Shown piece by piece: positions 25,001 through 32,679 of a stretch of DNA of 35,737 nucleotides (position 1 is its first letter; every line of letters begins with the position of its first letter). The position numbers were made by a program, and so were the translations under genes. Where the stretch lies: contig CALCJV010000083.1 of the NCBI GenBank assembly GCA_937967405.1, forward strand, positions 1 to 35,737, read 5' to 3'. The notes under the pieces are model-generated. The model made no database searches. It was not told the origin of the DNA and saw nothing but the letters and a program-made list of their open reading frames with translations. The stretch is from an uncultured Chloroflexales bacterium (GTDB lineage: Bacteria; Chloroflexota; Chloroflexia; Chloroflexales; Chloroflexaceae).

Positions 25001-26683
25001 GGGGTGCTGCCATGTTTGGGCGTTGTCGGTCGAGCGGGATACGCCGCCATCATGCCCAACCCAGATTTCGTTGGGGCGACCGGGCGGGAAGCCGAAGGCA
25101 TGAATATCGGCGTGGATTGCAGCGGCGGCACTCGTGCTGGTTGCAAGAAATCGCCACGTCGCACCGCCATCACTGGAGCGGAAGGCGGCAGCGGGCATGC
25201 TTAGGAAGTTGTCCTGTGCATCACTCAGCGGCAGGGCATTGCCACCAATATAGATTTGGTTGGGTGTGGTGCGCCGATCAACCTCAACGACGTTATCAAA
25301 GAAGCATTGCTGGCCGCAGTAGTTGGGCGCATCCAGCAAGGCCCAGTTTTGCCCATCGGTGGATTTGACCACAAAGCCCCACGGCTCAGTCGTTTGCTGG
25401 CCATTTACATTCACCAGCCGCGAGGATTCCATCCCCACATACAGCACATCTTGACCATTCTCGGTTGCGACAGCCAGATCAAGGCGATTGTAGGGCCCGC
25501 TTGGCCCGCGTGAGGGGAAGTTCATCTGCTCGAAGGACTGCCAGCCGTTTGTCGTTCTGAATAGCCCGGCTCCGGCAAAGGCGGCATACATCACCTGCGG
25601 ATTGGTAGGGCTGGCCACCATATCGGTGAAGCCCGTGCAGGCATCGCGGCAACTAAGGCCGGGCGTGTTATTTTCGCCGCCGGTCCACGTCTGCCCGCCA
25701 TCGGTGGAGACGTATACGCCGGGCGTGGCATTGATGAAGGGCGCGGGCGGGAAGCTGGTCACGGCTGAGCCGTCCGGTACGTATAAGTTTGTGGCGGCGT
25801 ACACGCGGTTGGGGTTTTGGGGGTCAACAATAATTGCTGCAACGACATGATTCTGAAATGTATCCGCACCGAGCAGCGTCCACGATTGCCCACCGTTGGT
25901 GCTCTTCAGGATACCTGTGCCACTCGACACGGCAATCTCGCCGGTTCCGGCATAGATCACTTGGGGGTTGGTTGGGTCGAGCGTTAGGCTATGGAAGGAG
26001 AGGGCTGGTAGGGGCAGGTTCAGGCTGTCGGTCACATTGGTATAGCTTGCACCACCATTGGTGCTTTTCCAGATGCCGCCGAGCGAGGTTGCAAGATAGA
26101 CCGTATTGGGGTCGGTAGGGTCAAAAACAATCGCCTTCACGCGCCCACTGACGGAACCCCGCAGAACCCACGTTGGGTCTACTTGGGGACTAACGTTTGA
26201 AACCCCCCCCTGCTCAACGGGGGCGGGGCCGAGAAATTCCCATGCCTGCGCTGCGGACAGTGCTGGCGGCATGGCTTGCAGGGCCTTGAGAGCTTCAAAT
26301 TGGGCTTCAATCGGGATGGTGTTGCGCGGGTAGGCGCGGCGTTGGAAGAGCCAGTTGGTGCGCCCTTGAGATTCATCGCCTTCTAGCTCAAAGGCACTCA
26401 GCACAGCTTCGTGGGGATAGAGTTGGGCTTTGACTTCAGGAGCAAGCGACTCAAATTCGATGACGCGCCCGGAGTAGCTCCGCACCTGTTCCGGTGTAAA
26501 GTAGGTGCTAGTTGGCGGCAGTTGTACCGCATCCCATGCGATGCCCCGACGGGGGTCGGGGGTAATCTTGTTTCCCAGCGATGGCGCACGAGTGAACCAC
26601 GCCACACTGGCTCCAGCGACAATCAGTAGTCCTCCAATGGCAAGCAGCATTGCTCGCCACCAACGTTGCTGTGTGTGTGTCAT
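22007..26683 (-). CDS. Large exported multi-domain BNR/sortilin-like propeller protein
   Basis: This is a 1558-residue protein. Residues about 12-30 are a hydrophobic signal or anchor. The region from about 120 to 860 contains many repeats of the form STNGG-x-(S/T)W(T) alternating with DPTNP/HPTNPQ-x-(I/V)YA, typical of BNR/Asp-box (sortilin-like) beta-propellers. A Pro-rich linker and an Ig-like domain with Asp/Asn-rich strands follow, then a carboxypeptidase-regulatory-like domain (about 1120-1210), a Thr/Pro linker (TATPTPTS-type), and a terminal jelly-roll-like domain beginning NGSFEQG that resembles carbohydrate-binding modules. The ATG at 26683 has GGGGAGG at 9 nt; a TTG six codons earlier lies inside that site. 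No sialidase catalytic set was recognised. A surface binding or peptidase-accessory role is inferred. Confidence 0.8.
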   Translation of the reverse strand: MTHTQQRWWRAMLLAIGGLLIVAGASVAWFTRAPSLGNKITPDPRRGIAWDAVQLPPTSTYFTPEQVRSYSGRVIEFESLAPEVKAQLYPHEAVLSAFELEGDESQGRTNWLFQRRAYPRNTIPIEAQFEALKALQAMPPALSAAQAWEFLGPAPVEQGGVSNVSPQVDPTWVLRGSVSGRVKAIVFDPTDPNTVYLATSLGGIWKSTNGGASYTNVTDSLNLPLPALSFHSLTLDPTNPQVIYAGTGEIAVSSGTGILKSTNGGQSWTLLGADTFQNHVVAAIIVDPQNPNRVYAATNLYVPDGSAVTSFPPAPFINATPGVYVSTDGGQTWTGGENNTPGLSCRDACTGFTDMVASPTNPQVMYAAFAGAGLFRTTNGWQSFEQMNFPSRGPSGPYNRLDLAVATENGQDVLYVGMESSRLVNVNGQQTTEPWGFVVKSTDGQNWALLDAPNYCGQQCFFDNVVEVDRRTTPNQIYIGGNALPLSDAQDNFLSMPAAAFRSSDGGATWRFLATSTSAAAAIHADIHAFGFPPGRPNEIWVGHDGGVSRSTDNAQTWQHPNQGLGSLLFVGIGVHPTNPDIVFGGLQDNGKAKYDGTRWIGLDTGDGGYSKIDPFDPTIWYSTRFNMPTIMQFQRNTNGGSQPVADWEQKSDGIGRDRVGFYAPFTLDPNTPGVIYWGTSRLYRTTNRGDSWQPISPDLTRGDQTGGYISTIAVAPSDSRTIYVGSNDGLVHVTRDVGADWTDVTNAPLPNRFVTSFAIHPTNPQIAYVSFAGFNRNTSQTPGHVFKTMNGGQSWQDVSGNLPDVPAYTVVLDPRSPDELYLGTDLGVFYSATGGTTWNPIRAGGFTPVPVYELVLNATTRYLYAATHGRGVWRAKLDDGGTPPPPPPTPLPTGVPTAIPPTAVPPQAGFVPGEYVSENMRLSLAADQRTIFNIRVRAPVPGCDFNVVVEQPVQADANGNFSFTVAERGTGGFTVQGQFRRGTPSAGDSGLAQGAIRDTIYLPFVIGGSGGSAPVQAFVTGSTSFRSFNLQNQSCDAALTADLNWTSPRVGDAAPAPTATPLPTVQPTATPPPDKQAGINGQVTFNGNPLGNIGMVLIQCPAQGTCGSIAQTRVAFARTNAGGFYAFTDVPTLPADNYYQVIYQNGQEGGNATNDLYLFQWFSAHINSYTAGQVVNVPIIDVSDLLPVSPLQNPTLGLPITLEWQKRSIADTLQERYGWFLFDEQSGNLYCINPADGFTSGTTSQLTQNYFEQNCNGQYGRSTAWAPVVIDQESGIGFGYYYGAFTAARADGATATPTPTSPSEPGATATPTPTSTATATATATPTSPPEPSDLIVNGSFEQGSLGWQQQSAQQRALIGVPDTSLGITARTGQNLALLGVADNENAVVAQQVTIPQNIPEGKAWVFEYFYQLRSDEIFCSLDADAVFIQINGQTVTVNGNLQQAELCISNNTTAWQRGFFGLNNFAGQTITLSFRVTTDGSVASFAAFDDVSLQLVSLTQLAQLQHSETLSGGGMATAPASSQLSGTSNTRARLDTPLQSLPQNRPALEAVLEQLTR
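22736..22807. repeat. Tandem 30-bp repeat (period 42) in the Thr/Pro linker
   Basis: The copies at 22736-22765 and 22778-22807 are identical and 42 bp apart (14 codons), so the protein stays in frame. They encode the GATATPTPTS-type linker before the final domain of the propeller protein. Copy number of such linkers usually varies between strains. Confidence 0.85.
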
Positions 26684-26852
26684 GTGAAATAGCCTCCCCA
26701 ATACACATACTGTGCCTGCAATATGCCGAGTGGTGCGTAGGCTGATAGTTTTGCAGACGACTGATCGGTTCCCCTCTTAACCGTGTCCTTATCATAATCA
26801 TACCACGCGCGGGCCAAATGGCAAGCCTATTGCGGCACTAGTTGGGCCCAGT

Positions 26853-26862
26853 GGGGGGGGGG
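26853..26862. repeat. Homopolymer of ten G
   Basis: A run of ten G residues lies in the 285-bp divergent region between the propeller gene and the Uma2 gene, ending 20 bp before a TATAAT box (26883-26888). Its 3' end reaches the place where a -35 box would be. Such tracts are prone to slippage. Confidence 0.8.
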
Positions 26863-26882
26863 CTGCCACGCCGAAAATGGGG

Positions 26883-26888
26883 TATAAT
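26883..26888 (+). promoter_or_regulatory. Consensus -10 box upstream of the Uma2 gene
   Basis: TATAAT lies 81 bp before the Uma2 ATG. No recognisable -35 is present: the expected position is occupied by the end of the G tract and GGGCTG. The resulting 5' leader contains a 16-bp tandem repeat. Confidence 0.45.
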
Positions 26889-26909
26889 GCAATCGAGTAT
26901 GGGAACCGT

Positions 26910-26941
26910 ATCTGTCCCGCTCGCAATCTGTCCCGCTCGCA
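26910..26941. repeat. Perfect 16-bp tandem repeat in the Uma2 5' leader
   Basis: ATCTGTCCCGCTCGCA occurs twice head to tail (26910-26925 and 26926-26941), between the -10 box and the ribosome site. It may be an operator pair or a recent slippage product. Confidence 0.85.
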
Positions 26942-26968
26942 GCACCCAGTGAAAGGAGCACAGCATTC

Positions 26969-27820
26969 ATGACAACCTTCCCTTCCCCCGAAGAGCAGTT
27001 GACCCTGCTGCCATTGGAGAGCGACGAGATCGAGGAAGGTCCACTCGTTCCATACACGCCCCTGCGCGAACTTTTGGCCCTTGCACCGGTAGAAGGTGAG
27101 ATTGACTATCCAGAGAGTGATGGCAATTTGATGGCCGAGAATACCGAACAGTTTGCATGGATTGTGCTGATCAAAGAGAACCTTGAGATTTTATTCCGTG
27201 ACGACCCCAATGTGTTTGTGGCCGGCGACCTGTTGTGGTATCCGGTCAAGGGGCATAATCGCCTGCGCGTTGCCCCTGATGCCATGGTCGTGTTTGGGCG
27301 ACCGAAAGGGCGGCGCGGTTCATACAAGCAGTGGGAAGAGGCGGGCCTACCGCCACAGGTCGTGTTCGAGGTATTGTCGCCGGGCAATCGGGCGGATGAG
27401 ATGGCGGACAAGCTAGAGTTCTACGAGCGGTTTGGGGTCGAAGAATACTACCTATACGACCCCGACACCGATACGCTTGCAGGCTGGCAGCGCGGCGATG
27501 ATGGGCAATTGCATCCGCTCCCGATTCTGCGCGAGTGGGTCAGCCCGCGCTTAGGCATCCGCTTCGATCTAAGTGTTAGCCCAATGCGCTTGTACCGCCC
27601 AGATGGACAGCTATTTCTCTCTTCCATCGAACGTGAAGAGTGGCTCTTGGCGGCGGAGCAACGGGCGGCTGAAGAGCAAATGGCGCGGGCGGCGGCGGAG
27701 CAACGGGCGGCTGATGCGGAAGCGCAAGCCACTGCCGAACGGGCTGCTCGTGCTGCACTGGAAGCTGAGTTGGCCCAGATGCGCGAGCAATTGCGCCAAC
27801 TTGGTCGTGAGCCTTTCTAG
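26969..27820 (+). CDS. Uma2-family (DUF820) endonuclease-like protein with coiled-coil tail
   Basis: The 283-residue product has a restriction-endonuclease-like core: APDAMVVF around 108-115 (Asp), VVFEVLSPGNR around 131-141 (Glu), and KLEFYERFGVEEYYLYDP from about 148, which together give the PD-(D/E)xK pattern of the Uma2 family. From about residue 220 the chain is a long Ala/Glu/Arg-rich coiled coil (EQRAAEEQ repeats). Uma2 genes are abundant in Chloroflexota and Cyanobacteria, and their role is not settled. The ATG at 26969 has AAGGAG upstream. It lies only 23 bp before the first SPFH gene on the same strand, suggesting co-transcription. Confidence 0.85.
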   Translation: MTTFPSPEEQLTLLPLESDEIEEGPLVPYTPLRELLALAPVEGEIDYPESDGNLMAENTEQFAWIVLIKENLEILFRDDPNVFVAGDLLWYPVKGHNRLRVAPDAMVVFGRPKGRRGSYKQWEEAGLPPQVVFEVLSPGNRADEMADKLEFYERFGVEEYYLYDPDTDTLAGWQRGDDGQLHPLPILREWVSPRLGIRFDLSVSPMRLYRPDGQLFLSSIEREEWLLAAEQRAAEEQMARAAAEQRAADAEAQATAERAARAALEAELAQMREQLRQLGREPF

Positions 27821-27843
27821 TTACTCGAAAGGAGTGTAGCGAG

Positions 27844-29412
27844 GTGAATCGTTTACAACAGATGATGCAGACGGCAACCGAACTCATGCAGACGGATGAG
27901 TTTCAGCAGTTTCGGGCCAGTGCCAGCGATTTTGTTTCGGCCCGCGAACGCGGCGGTTCTGGCAGCACCGAGATTGTCCAAATGACCGTGTCGCTCAATG
28001 ATGCGGCCGAAGTACTCAACCGGAGCTTTCAGCGCGACCGTAACGGTGAGATGATCAATGTGATTTCGCCGGTAGTGATCCCCAAAGATGGGCGTGCGTA
28101 TGGCTGGATGATCTGGACGCTGGTGTGGGCCTTTATCGGCGGGATAGGGTTTCTGTTTACCTCATTGATTGATGGGGCGGTAGGCTTCTTCGCCGAAGGC
28201 CGCTTTGCGCTCGCAGTGTTTGGGCCCCACTACTGGCTCTTGTTGCTGCTGTATGCGGGCTACAGTGCATGGCGGAGTAGCTACGTGATGGTTCCCGATG
28301 GCTGCCAAGCCTTGATCACCGAGTATGGCAAGCTGGTGAAGGTTGTGCCCGCCGGACGAGCCAATCTCGGTTTGTTCAACTTCTGGCGGCGGGTGAACTA
28401 CATTGTGAATACGACGAAAGAATACCCCTACAACGCACCGATCCGCGAAGCCCCCACCGCCGAGCGGGTGAATGCGTCAGTGGATATGTTTTTGCAGTTC
28501 CGCGTCGAGGAACCATCCGAGTTCATCTTTACGCTCGGTGGCACGCAAGGCTTCAGCGAGAAGCTCCAGAACGCGGTGAGTGAAGTTACCCGCGCCCTGA
28601 TCTATGAGCAGAAAGCTGAAGCAATCTACGATCTGGTGGGTGAGAGTACCCAATCAGTATTGGATACGCTCAACCGCCAATTCTTGCCAGCCGTGCGCTT
28701 CGTGAATGCCAACATCACCCACGCCGAGCCAGCCAGCCAGCAGTATCGGATGGACTTGGCTGCGCCGGAAATGGTGCGGGTAGCCAAAGAGGCCTATACT
28801 TATGAGTATGAACTCAAGCTCCGCAAGGAGCAGGATGAGGGCGATTTCAACAAAGAGCTAGCTGGCTTGCAGGAGCAGCTCTCGGTGATCCGCGCCGAGA
28901 TTGCTGGCTATCAAGCTCAGATCAACACGGCCCGCGAGAAAGAGGTCAATCGCGCTAACGCCCTCGCCAGCCAGCGCAAGATTGAGGCCGAGAGCGAAGC
29001 CCGCGCCAACGCAGCCCTGCTTGAAGCCCAAGCCCTCGATATTCGCGCTGTGAGCAGTGCACAATATCCGGAGATTCTCGAATATCGCTTCCAGCAAGAA
29101 ATCCTCAAGAATGTTGAGCAGCTTGCCAACCAGCTTCCGCAGATCATTCATATTGGGGCAACGAGTGATCAATCAGTAGATTTTCTTGCAGTGGCGCGGG
29201 AGATGATCGGCGTGGGCGATCCCACGCTCTACACGCCTACAGAGCTGCAAGCCATTCGCCAACGCACCGCCGAGATTGCCAAACGCATCCGCGAGCGTTC
29301 GGGGCAGATCGAGAAGGTTATCCGTGAAGCTGAAAAGCCAACCCCTGTGATAGAGGAGACGATCAATGACAACCGCAGCGAATCAGACACCGCACGACTT
29401 CTCAAAGATTAA
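27844..29412 (+). CDS. SPFH/band-7 membrane protein, paralogue 1
   Basis: The 522-residue product has a cytoplasmic N-terminus of about 85 residues ending in PVVIPKDGRAYGW, two hydrophobic segments (about 88-109 and 121-143), then a band-7 domain from about 145 (SSYVMVPDGCQALITEYGKL) to about 310, and a long helical coiled-coil region rich in Glu, Ala and Arg. Flotillin/HflK-type SPFH proteins form large membrane rings or scaffolds. The GTG at 27844 is used because AAAGGAG precedes it and the reading frame fits. The gene overlaps the next SPFH gene by 47 bp, a strong sign of a joint complex. No ClpP-like NfeD partner is adjacent. Confidence 0.87.
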   Translation: MNRLQQMMQTATELMQTDEFQQFRASASDFVSARERGGSGSTEIVQMTVSLNDAAEVLNRSFQRDRNGEMINVISPVVIPKDGRAYGWMIWTLVWAFIGGIGFLFTSLIDGAVGFFAEGRFALAVFGPHYWLLLLLYAGYSAWRSSYVMVPDGCQALITEYGKLVKVVPAGRANLGLFNFWRRVNYIVNTTKEYPYNAPIREAPTAERVNASVDMFLQFRVEEPSEFIFTLGGTQGFSEKLQNAVSEVTRALIYEQKAEAIYDLVGESTQSVLDTLNRQFLPAVRFVNANITHAEPASQQYRMDLAAPEMVRVAKEAYTYEYELKLRKEQDEGDFNKELAGLQEQLSVIRAEIAGYQAQINTAREKEVNRANALASQRKIEAESEARANAALLEAQALDIRAVSSAQYPEILEYRFQQEILKNVEQLANQLPQIIHIGATSDQSVDFLAVAREMIGVGDPTLYTPTELQAIRQRTAEIAKRIRERSGQIEKVIREAEKPTPVIEETINDNRSESDTARLLKD

Positions 29413-30640
29413 AGAGATTGTTACGGCGTGGAACAACATTCGTCAGATGTTGCGCTCTGGCGAGGGCGGCGCACTCGTGCCCGTGGTTATCCCTAAGGAT
29501 CGGCGCGGCTTTGGCTGGTGGGTGGCTGTAGCGTTTGCGCTTTACTTGATTGGCGTGGGGGTGTTCTCTGGCGTAGGGGCGATTGCCACGCTCAGCTTCT
29601 GCCTTGCTGTGCCCATAATCGGGTTTGCCGCAACCCGCTGGGTGCTTGGCTCGATCATCGAGATTGAGCAGGGCACGACGGGCATTCGCTCCACCTTCGG
29701 CAAGATTACGGGCACGCTCGATCCGGGGCGGCACTTCCTGCTTATGCCATGGGATAAGGTGGAGTATATCGTAGACACCTCGACCGAGATTCCCTATACT
29801 GCACCGGTATTCGCCTCACCGACCCGCGAGAATGTGCCGCTCAAATCTATCGAATTTTTTCTCAAGTTCCGCATCGTTGATTCCGTGGCGTTTGTGCGGA
29901 ATATCGGCGCAAGTAACTTTGATCTGGTGTTGAGTAGTGCCGTGCAGGATGCCATCCGCCAGCGCAGTCGCCTTGTCTACACCGAACGCGCCTACGATCT
30001 ACGTGGCAGCGATGTGGGCGATATGCAGGAGATGCTCAACCGCCTGCTGCAACGCTATGGGGTGCGGATCACGGGAGCAAATATCCCCGATGTGCAGCTG
30101 CCGGAGCAATACCAAGAACACCTCGCGACCCGCGAACGGGTCGCGAAAGAGCTGGCGGCCTATGAGCGCGAGTGGGAACTGATCCGCAAGCAGCGCACCG
30201 ATGCGTTGCTCATGGAGACCGAACGGGCCCGCAAAGAGCGGGATGCCAAGCTCATCGAAGTCCGCACAGCGATCAACAAAGCCCGCGAGGATGTGGCCCA
30301 GATGTTGCAAGAGAACGAAACCGACGCGCAGCGTGTGCGCTGGGAGATTGAGACCCGCGGGCGGGCCGATCTGAAAGCCGCCGAAAACGAGGCGCGGGCC
30401 TTGCAGCATCTCGGCAAAGCCTATCAAGATAACCGCGCCGTGTTGCGCTACGAGCTGGCCTTGCGCGAGCTGGAAGTCGCGGCGATGCTGGCGGCGCACG
30501 CGCCACGCCCCTTGCTGGTGCGGACGGATGCGAATGACAGCAACACCTCCGCGCTCTCGACGTTGCTGCTGGCGCAGGTGCTGCCGCAGATCGCGCAGCA
30601 GGAGCAAGCCCGCCAGATTGCCGATAGTGGCAAGAAGTAG
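29366..30640 (+). CDS. SPFH/band-7 membrane protein, paralogue 2
   Basis: The 424-residue product has the same design as its upstream neighbour: the block VPVVIPKDRRGFGWW at about 38-52, two hydrophobic segments (51-70 and 73-95), a band-7 domain (IEIEQGTTGIRSTFGKITGTLDPG near the start, here cited by IEIEQGTTGIRS), and a helical tail with KERDAKLIEVRTAINKARED-type coiled coil. The ATG at 29366 has GAGGAG at 8 nt, inside the end of the upstream gene. Sharing the PVVIPKD-x-R-x-x-GW block and the overlap suggest a duplicated pair forming a hetero-oligomer, like HflK/HflC. The function is unknown. Confidence 0.87.
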   Translation: MTTAANQTPHDFSKIKEIVTAWNNIRQMLRSGEGGALVPVVIPKDRRGFGWWVAVAFALYLIGVGVFSGVGAIATLSFCLAVPIIGFAATRWVLGSIIEIEQGTTGIRSTFGKITGTLDPGRHFLLMPWDKVEYIVDTSTEIPYTAPVFASPTRENVPLKSIEFFLKFRIVDSVAFVRNIGASNFDLVLSSAVQDAIRQRSRLVYTERAYDLRGSDVGDMQEMLNRLLQRYGVRITGANIPDVQLPEQYQEHLATRERVAKELAAYEREWELIRKQRTDALLMETERARKERDAKLIEVRTAINKAREDVAQMLQENETDAQRVRWEIETRGRADLKAAENEARALQHLGKAYQDNRAVLRYELALRELEVAAMLAAHAPRPLLVRTDANDSNTSALSTLLLAQVLPQIAQQEQARQIADSGKK

Positions 30641-30665
30641 CACCGGAAATGGGTGTGGCGCAACG

Positions 30666-30674
30666 TGGTATAAT
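30666..30674 (+). promoter_or_regulatory. Extended -10 promoter upstream of the patatin gene
   Basis: TGG-TATAAT (TATAAT at 30669-30674) lies 101 bp before the patatin ATG, just past the second SPFH gene. No -35 is visible at 17 bp, as expected for an extended -10. The patatin gene may therefore be expressed alone as well as by read-through. Confidence 0.45.
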
Positions 30675-30774
30675 CGTAGGTGTCAAGTAGGCATTTATAG
30701 ATTGCTTGATAGGAACTCAGTGTCTACCTTAGGCCGTGGGGATTAGCTCCGAACACTAGGGAGGGCTTGTAGCA

Positions 30775-31872
30775 ATGACAGACGAAGCACCAGTAGCAGA
30801 CGCTACCCCAGATGTAGCCGCATCTGCTGAGCCGCCTAAAGTCCACCAAGTGGACCTTGCGTTGCAGGGTGGGGGATCGCACGGTGCATTTACGTGGGGC
30901 GTATTGGATCGCCTGCTTGAAGAAGAAAGCATCGAGATTGCCGGAGTCAGCGGAACCAGTGCCGGCGCAATGAATGCGGTGCTCTTGGCGTATGGCTTGC
31001 AAAAGGGCCGGAAACATGCCCAAGCAGTCCTGCACGATTTCTGGCGGGCGAACAGCAAGGCAGCCATATTTAGCCCGTTTCAGCGTACCCCGTTGGATGT
31101 AGCGATGGGGCGATGGTCGCTTGAATGGTCGCCCACCTATCACTTCTTCGATCAACTTGGCCGCACGTTCTCGCCCTACACTCTGAATCCGTTTGACATC
31201 AACCCCCTGCGCTACATCCTGCTCGAGGCGATAGATTTCGAGGTGGTGCGGAACAGTGCAAGCCCGAAGCTCTTTATTGCTGCAACAAATGTCCATACGG
31301 GGCAGGTACGTGTCTTTCGCAACGCCGAAATGACCGTCGAGATGATCTTGGCTTCGGCGTGTCTCCCGTTCTTGTTCCAAGCCGTTGAGATCGAGGGCGA
31401 AGCCTATTGGGACGGGGGCTACATGGGCAATCCTGTGCTCTACCCGTTGATCATCGAAACTGATGTGAATGATCTGATGATTGTGCAGATTAACCCTTTC
31501 TACCGTGAAGATATTCCGCGCACCGCCCGCGACATTCTGGATCGCTTGAATGAGATTACGTTCAACTCCAGCCTGATCAAAGAGTTACGCTCTATATCAA
31601 TTGCTAAAGTTTTGTTCGATCAAGAGGGTATGGATATGATGAAGGTGCGGGATCGCCTGCGCCTGCATATGATCGAGGTTGCTGAAGAGATGAAGAAGCT
31701 CGATACATCGAGCAAGCTGATCGCAGAATGGTCGTTCCTGACCTATCTGCGTGATCTGGGGCGTGCGTCGGCTGAAGCATGGCTCCAAGCCCACAACCAT
31801 CAACTTGGGGTTGAGTCGAGCTTCGATATTTCGTATCTGACTCCTGAGAACATGGAGCGATTTAAGATGTAG
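30775..31872 (+). CDS. Patatin-like phospholipase (RssA-like)
   Basis: The 365-residue product has an intact Ser-Asp dyad: oxyanion loop QGGGSHGAF at 31-39, nucleophile elbow GTSAG at 60-64 (Ser62), and DGG at 213-215 (Asp213). Family members hydrolyse acyl groups from membrane lipids. The C-terminal part (SFLTYLRDLGRASAEAW) is typical of a bacterial patatin subgroup. There is no signal peptide, so it should act on the inner leaflet. GGGAGGG upstream of the ATG serves as ribosome site. It is placed 134 bp after the SPFH pair, so membrane rings and a membrane-attacking enzyme may be functionally linked. This link is inferred. Confidence 0.9.
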   Translation: MTDEAPVADATPDVAASAEPPKVHQVDLALQGGGSHGAFTWGVLDRLLEEESIEIAGVSGTSAGAMNAVLLAYGLQKGRKHAQAVLHDFWRANSKAAIFSPFQRTPLDVAMGRWSLEWSPTYHFFDQLGRTFSPYTLNPFDINPLRYILLEAIDFEVVRNSASPKLFIAATNVHTGQVRVFRNAEMTVEMILASACLPFLFQAVEIEGEAYWDGGYMGNPVLYPLIIETDVNDLMIVQINPFYREDIPRTARDILDRLNEITFNSSLIKELRSISIAKVLFDQEGMDMMKVRDRLRLHMIEVAEEMKKLDTSSKLIAEWSFLTYLRDLGRASAEAWLQAHNHQLGVESSFDISYLTPENMERFKM

Positions 31873-31874
31873 CT

Positions 31875-31921
31875 GGTTGGGGGGGTGTGCCAGTATTACC
31901 TAGAGGCACGCACCCCCAACC
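31875..31921. terminator. Strong hairpin after the patatin gene, terminator-like without T-run
   Basis: The arms are 31875-31890 (GGTTGGGGGGGTGTGC) and 31906-31921 (GCACGCACCCCCAACC), pairing at 14 Watson-Crick positions plus one wobble and one mismatch, with a 15-nt loop. It begins two bases past the patatin stop and ends two bases before the ATG of the DA1-like gene. The lack of a T-run makes it an imperfect intrinsic terminator in either direction. Confidence 0.6.
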
Positions 31922-31923
31922 AT

Positions 31924-32679
31924 ATGGATACCCCTATGCCTGCCGCACTGCACCACTTCCCTGTGCCCGCCCCCACCACCTGCGCGTCCTGTGGGCAGGT
32001 ACTGGGCAGCACCTACTATGTCTTGATTGATCGTCCAGAGCGTTACTGCCCGACCTGTATCCATACCCGCCCGCGCTGCGATACGTGCGGCGCACCGCTG
32101 ACCAATCAAGCATGGCAGCTGCACGATGGTCGCCAGCAGTGCAACCAGTGCCATCAAGTGGCGATCTATGATCTGACGCTAGCACGGCAGCTGTTTCTGG
32201 AAACCGTCCAGACCTTACGCGAACGGCAGGGCTTGGTGTTGCGGGTGGGGGTAGATTTTCGCTTGGTAGATGCCCCCACCATGCGTGACTTGCGCCAGTA
32301 CGGGATGGATGAAGCCGGCACCGCACCCACGCCTACCCGCCACGAGCGCACGCTTGGGCTGTATCTGCGGCAGGGGCGGGTGCGGGCGATCTTCCTGCTG
32401 CATGGCTTGCCCCGCCTGATCTTCCGCACCACCGTTGCCCATGAATACGCGCACGCATGGCAGGGTGAGCATTGCCCCCTGCTCACCGATCTGGTGCTGC
32501 GCGAGGGCTTTGCCGAGTGGGTTGCCTACCGCCATTTGGTGCGGCTTGGCGCACACCGTGCCGCTGCCCGTATGCTGCAAGGCAATCACCCCTATCGCCC
32601 GATGCTGGAGATGGTGTTGCAGCTTGAGGCACAGCTAGGCACGGACGGGCTGATGCAGTACATTCGCACCGCCGAGTAA
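31924..32679 (+). CDS. DA1-like LIM zinc-finger metallopeptidase
   Basis: The 251-residue product has four CxxC pairs at 20/23, 42/45, 52/55 and 73/76, forming a LIM-like double zinc finger, then a mostly helical region and HEYAHAW with the HExxH zinc site at 173-177, followed by LREGFAEWV (Glu194) as likely third ligand. This arrangement is that of the plant DA1 growth-regulator peptidase and its bacterial relatives. A GTG at 31885 would add 13 residues but lies within a hairpin arm; the ATG at 31924 follows the hairpin directly and has no ribosome site. ATG 31936 is the other option. The substrate in bacteria is unknown. Confidence 0.7.
   Translation: MDTPMPAALHHFPVPAPTTCASCGQVLGSTYYVLIDRPERYCPTCIHTRPRCDTCGAPLTNQAWQLHDGRQQCNQCHQVAIYDLTLARQLFLETVQTLRERQGLVLRVGVDFRLVDAPTMRDLRQYGMDEAGTAPTPTRHERTLGLYLRQGRVRAIFLLHGLPRLIFRTTVAHEYAHAWQGEHCPLLTDLVLREGFAEWVAYRHLVRLGAHRAAARMLQGNHPYRPMLEMVLQLEAQLGTDGLMQYIRTAE

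Noticed and set aside
24826..25368. 180-residue plus-strand frame inside the propeller gene
   Set aside because: Arg/Ser-rich shadow of the repetitive minus-strand gene.
30724..31380. 218-residue minus-strand frame opposite the patatin gene
   Set aside because: The plus-strand patatin has all family motifs and a ribosome site; the opposite frame resembles nothing and is a GC-bias shadow.
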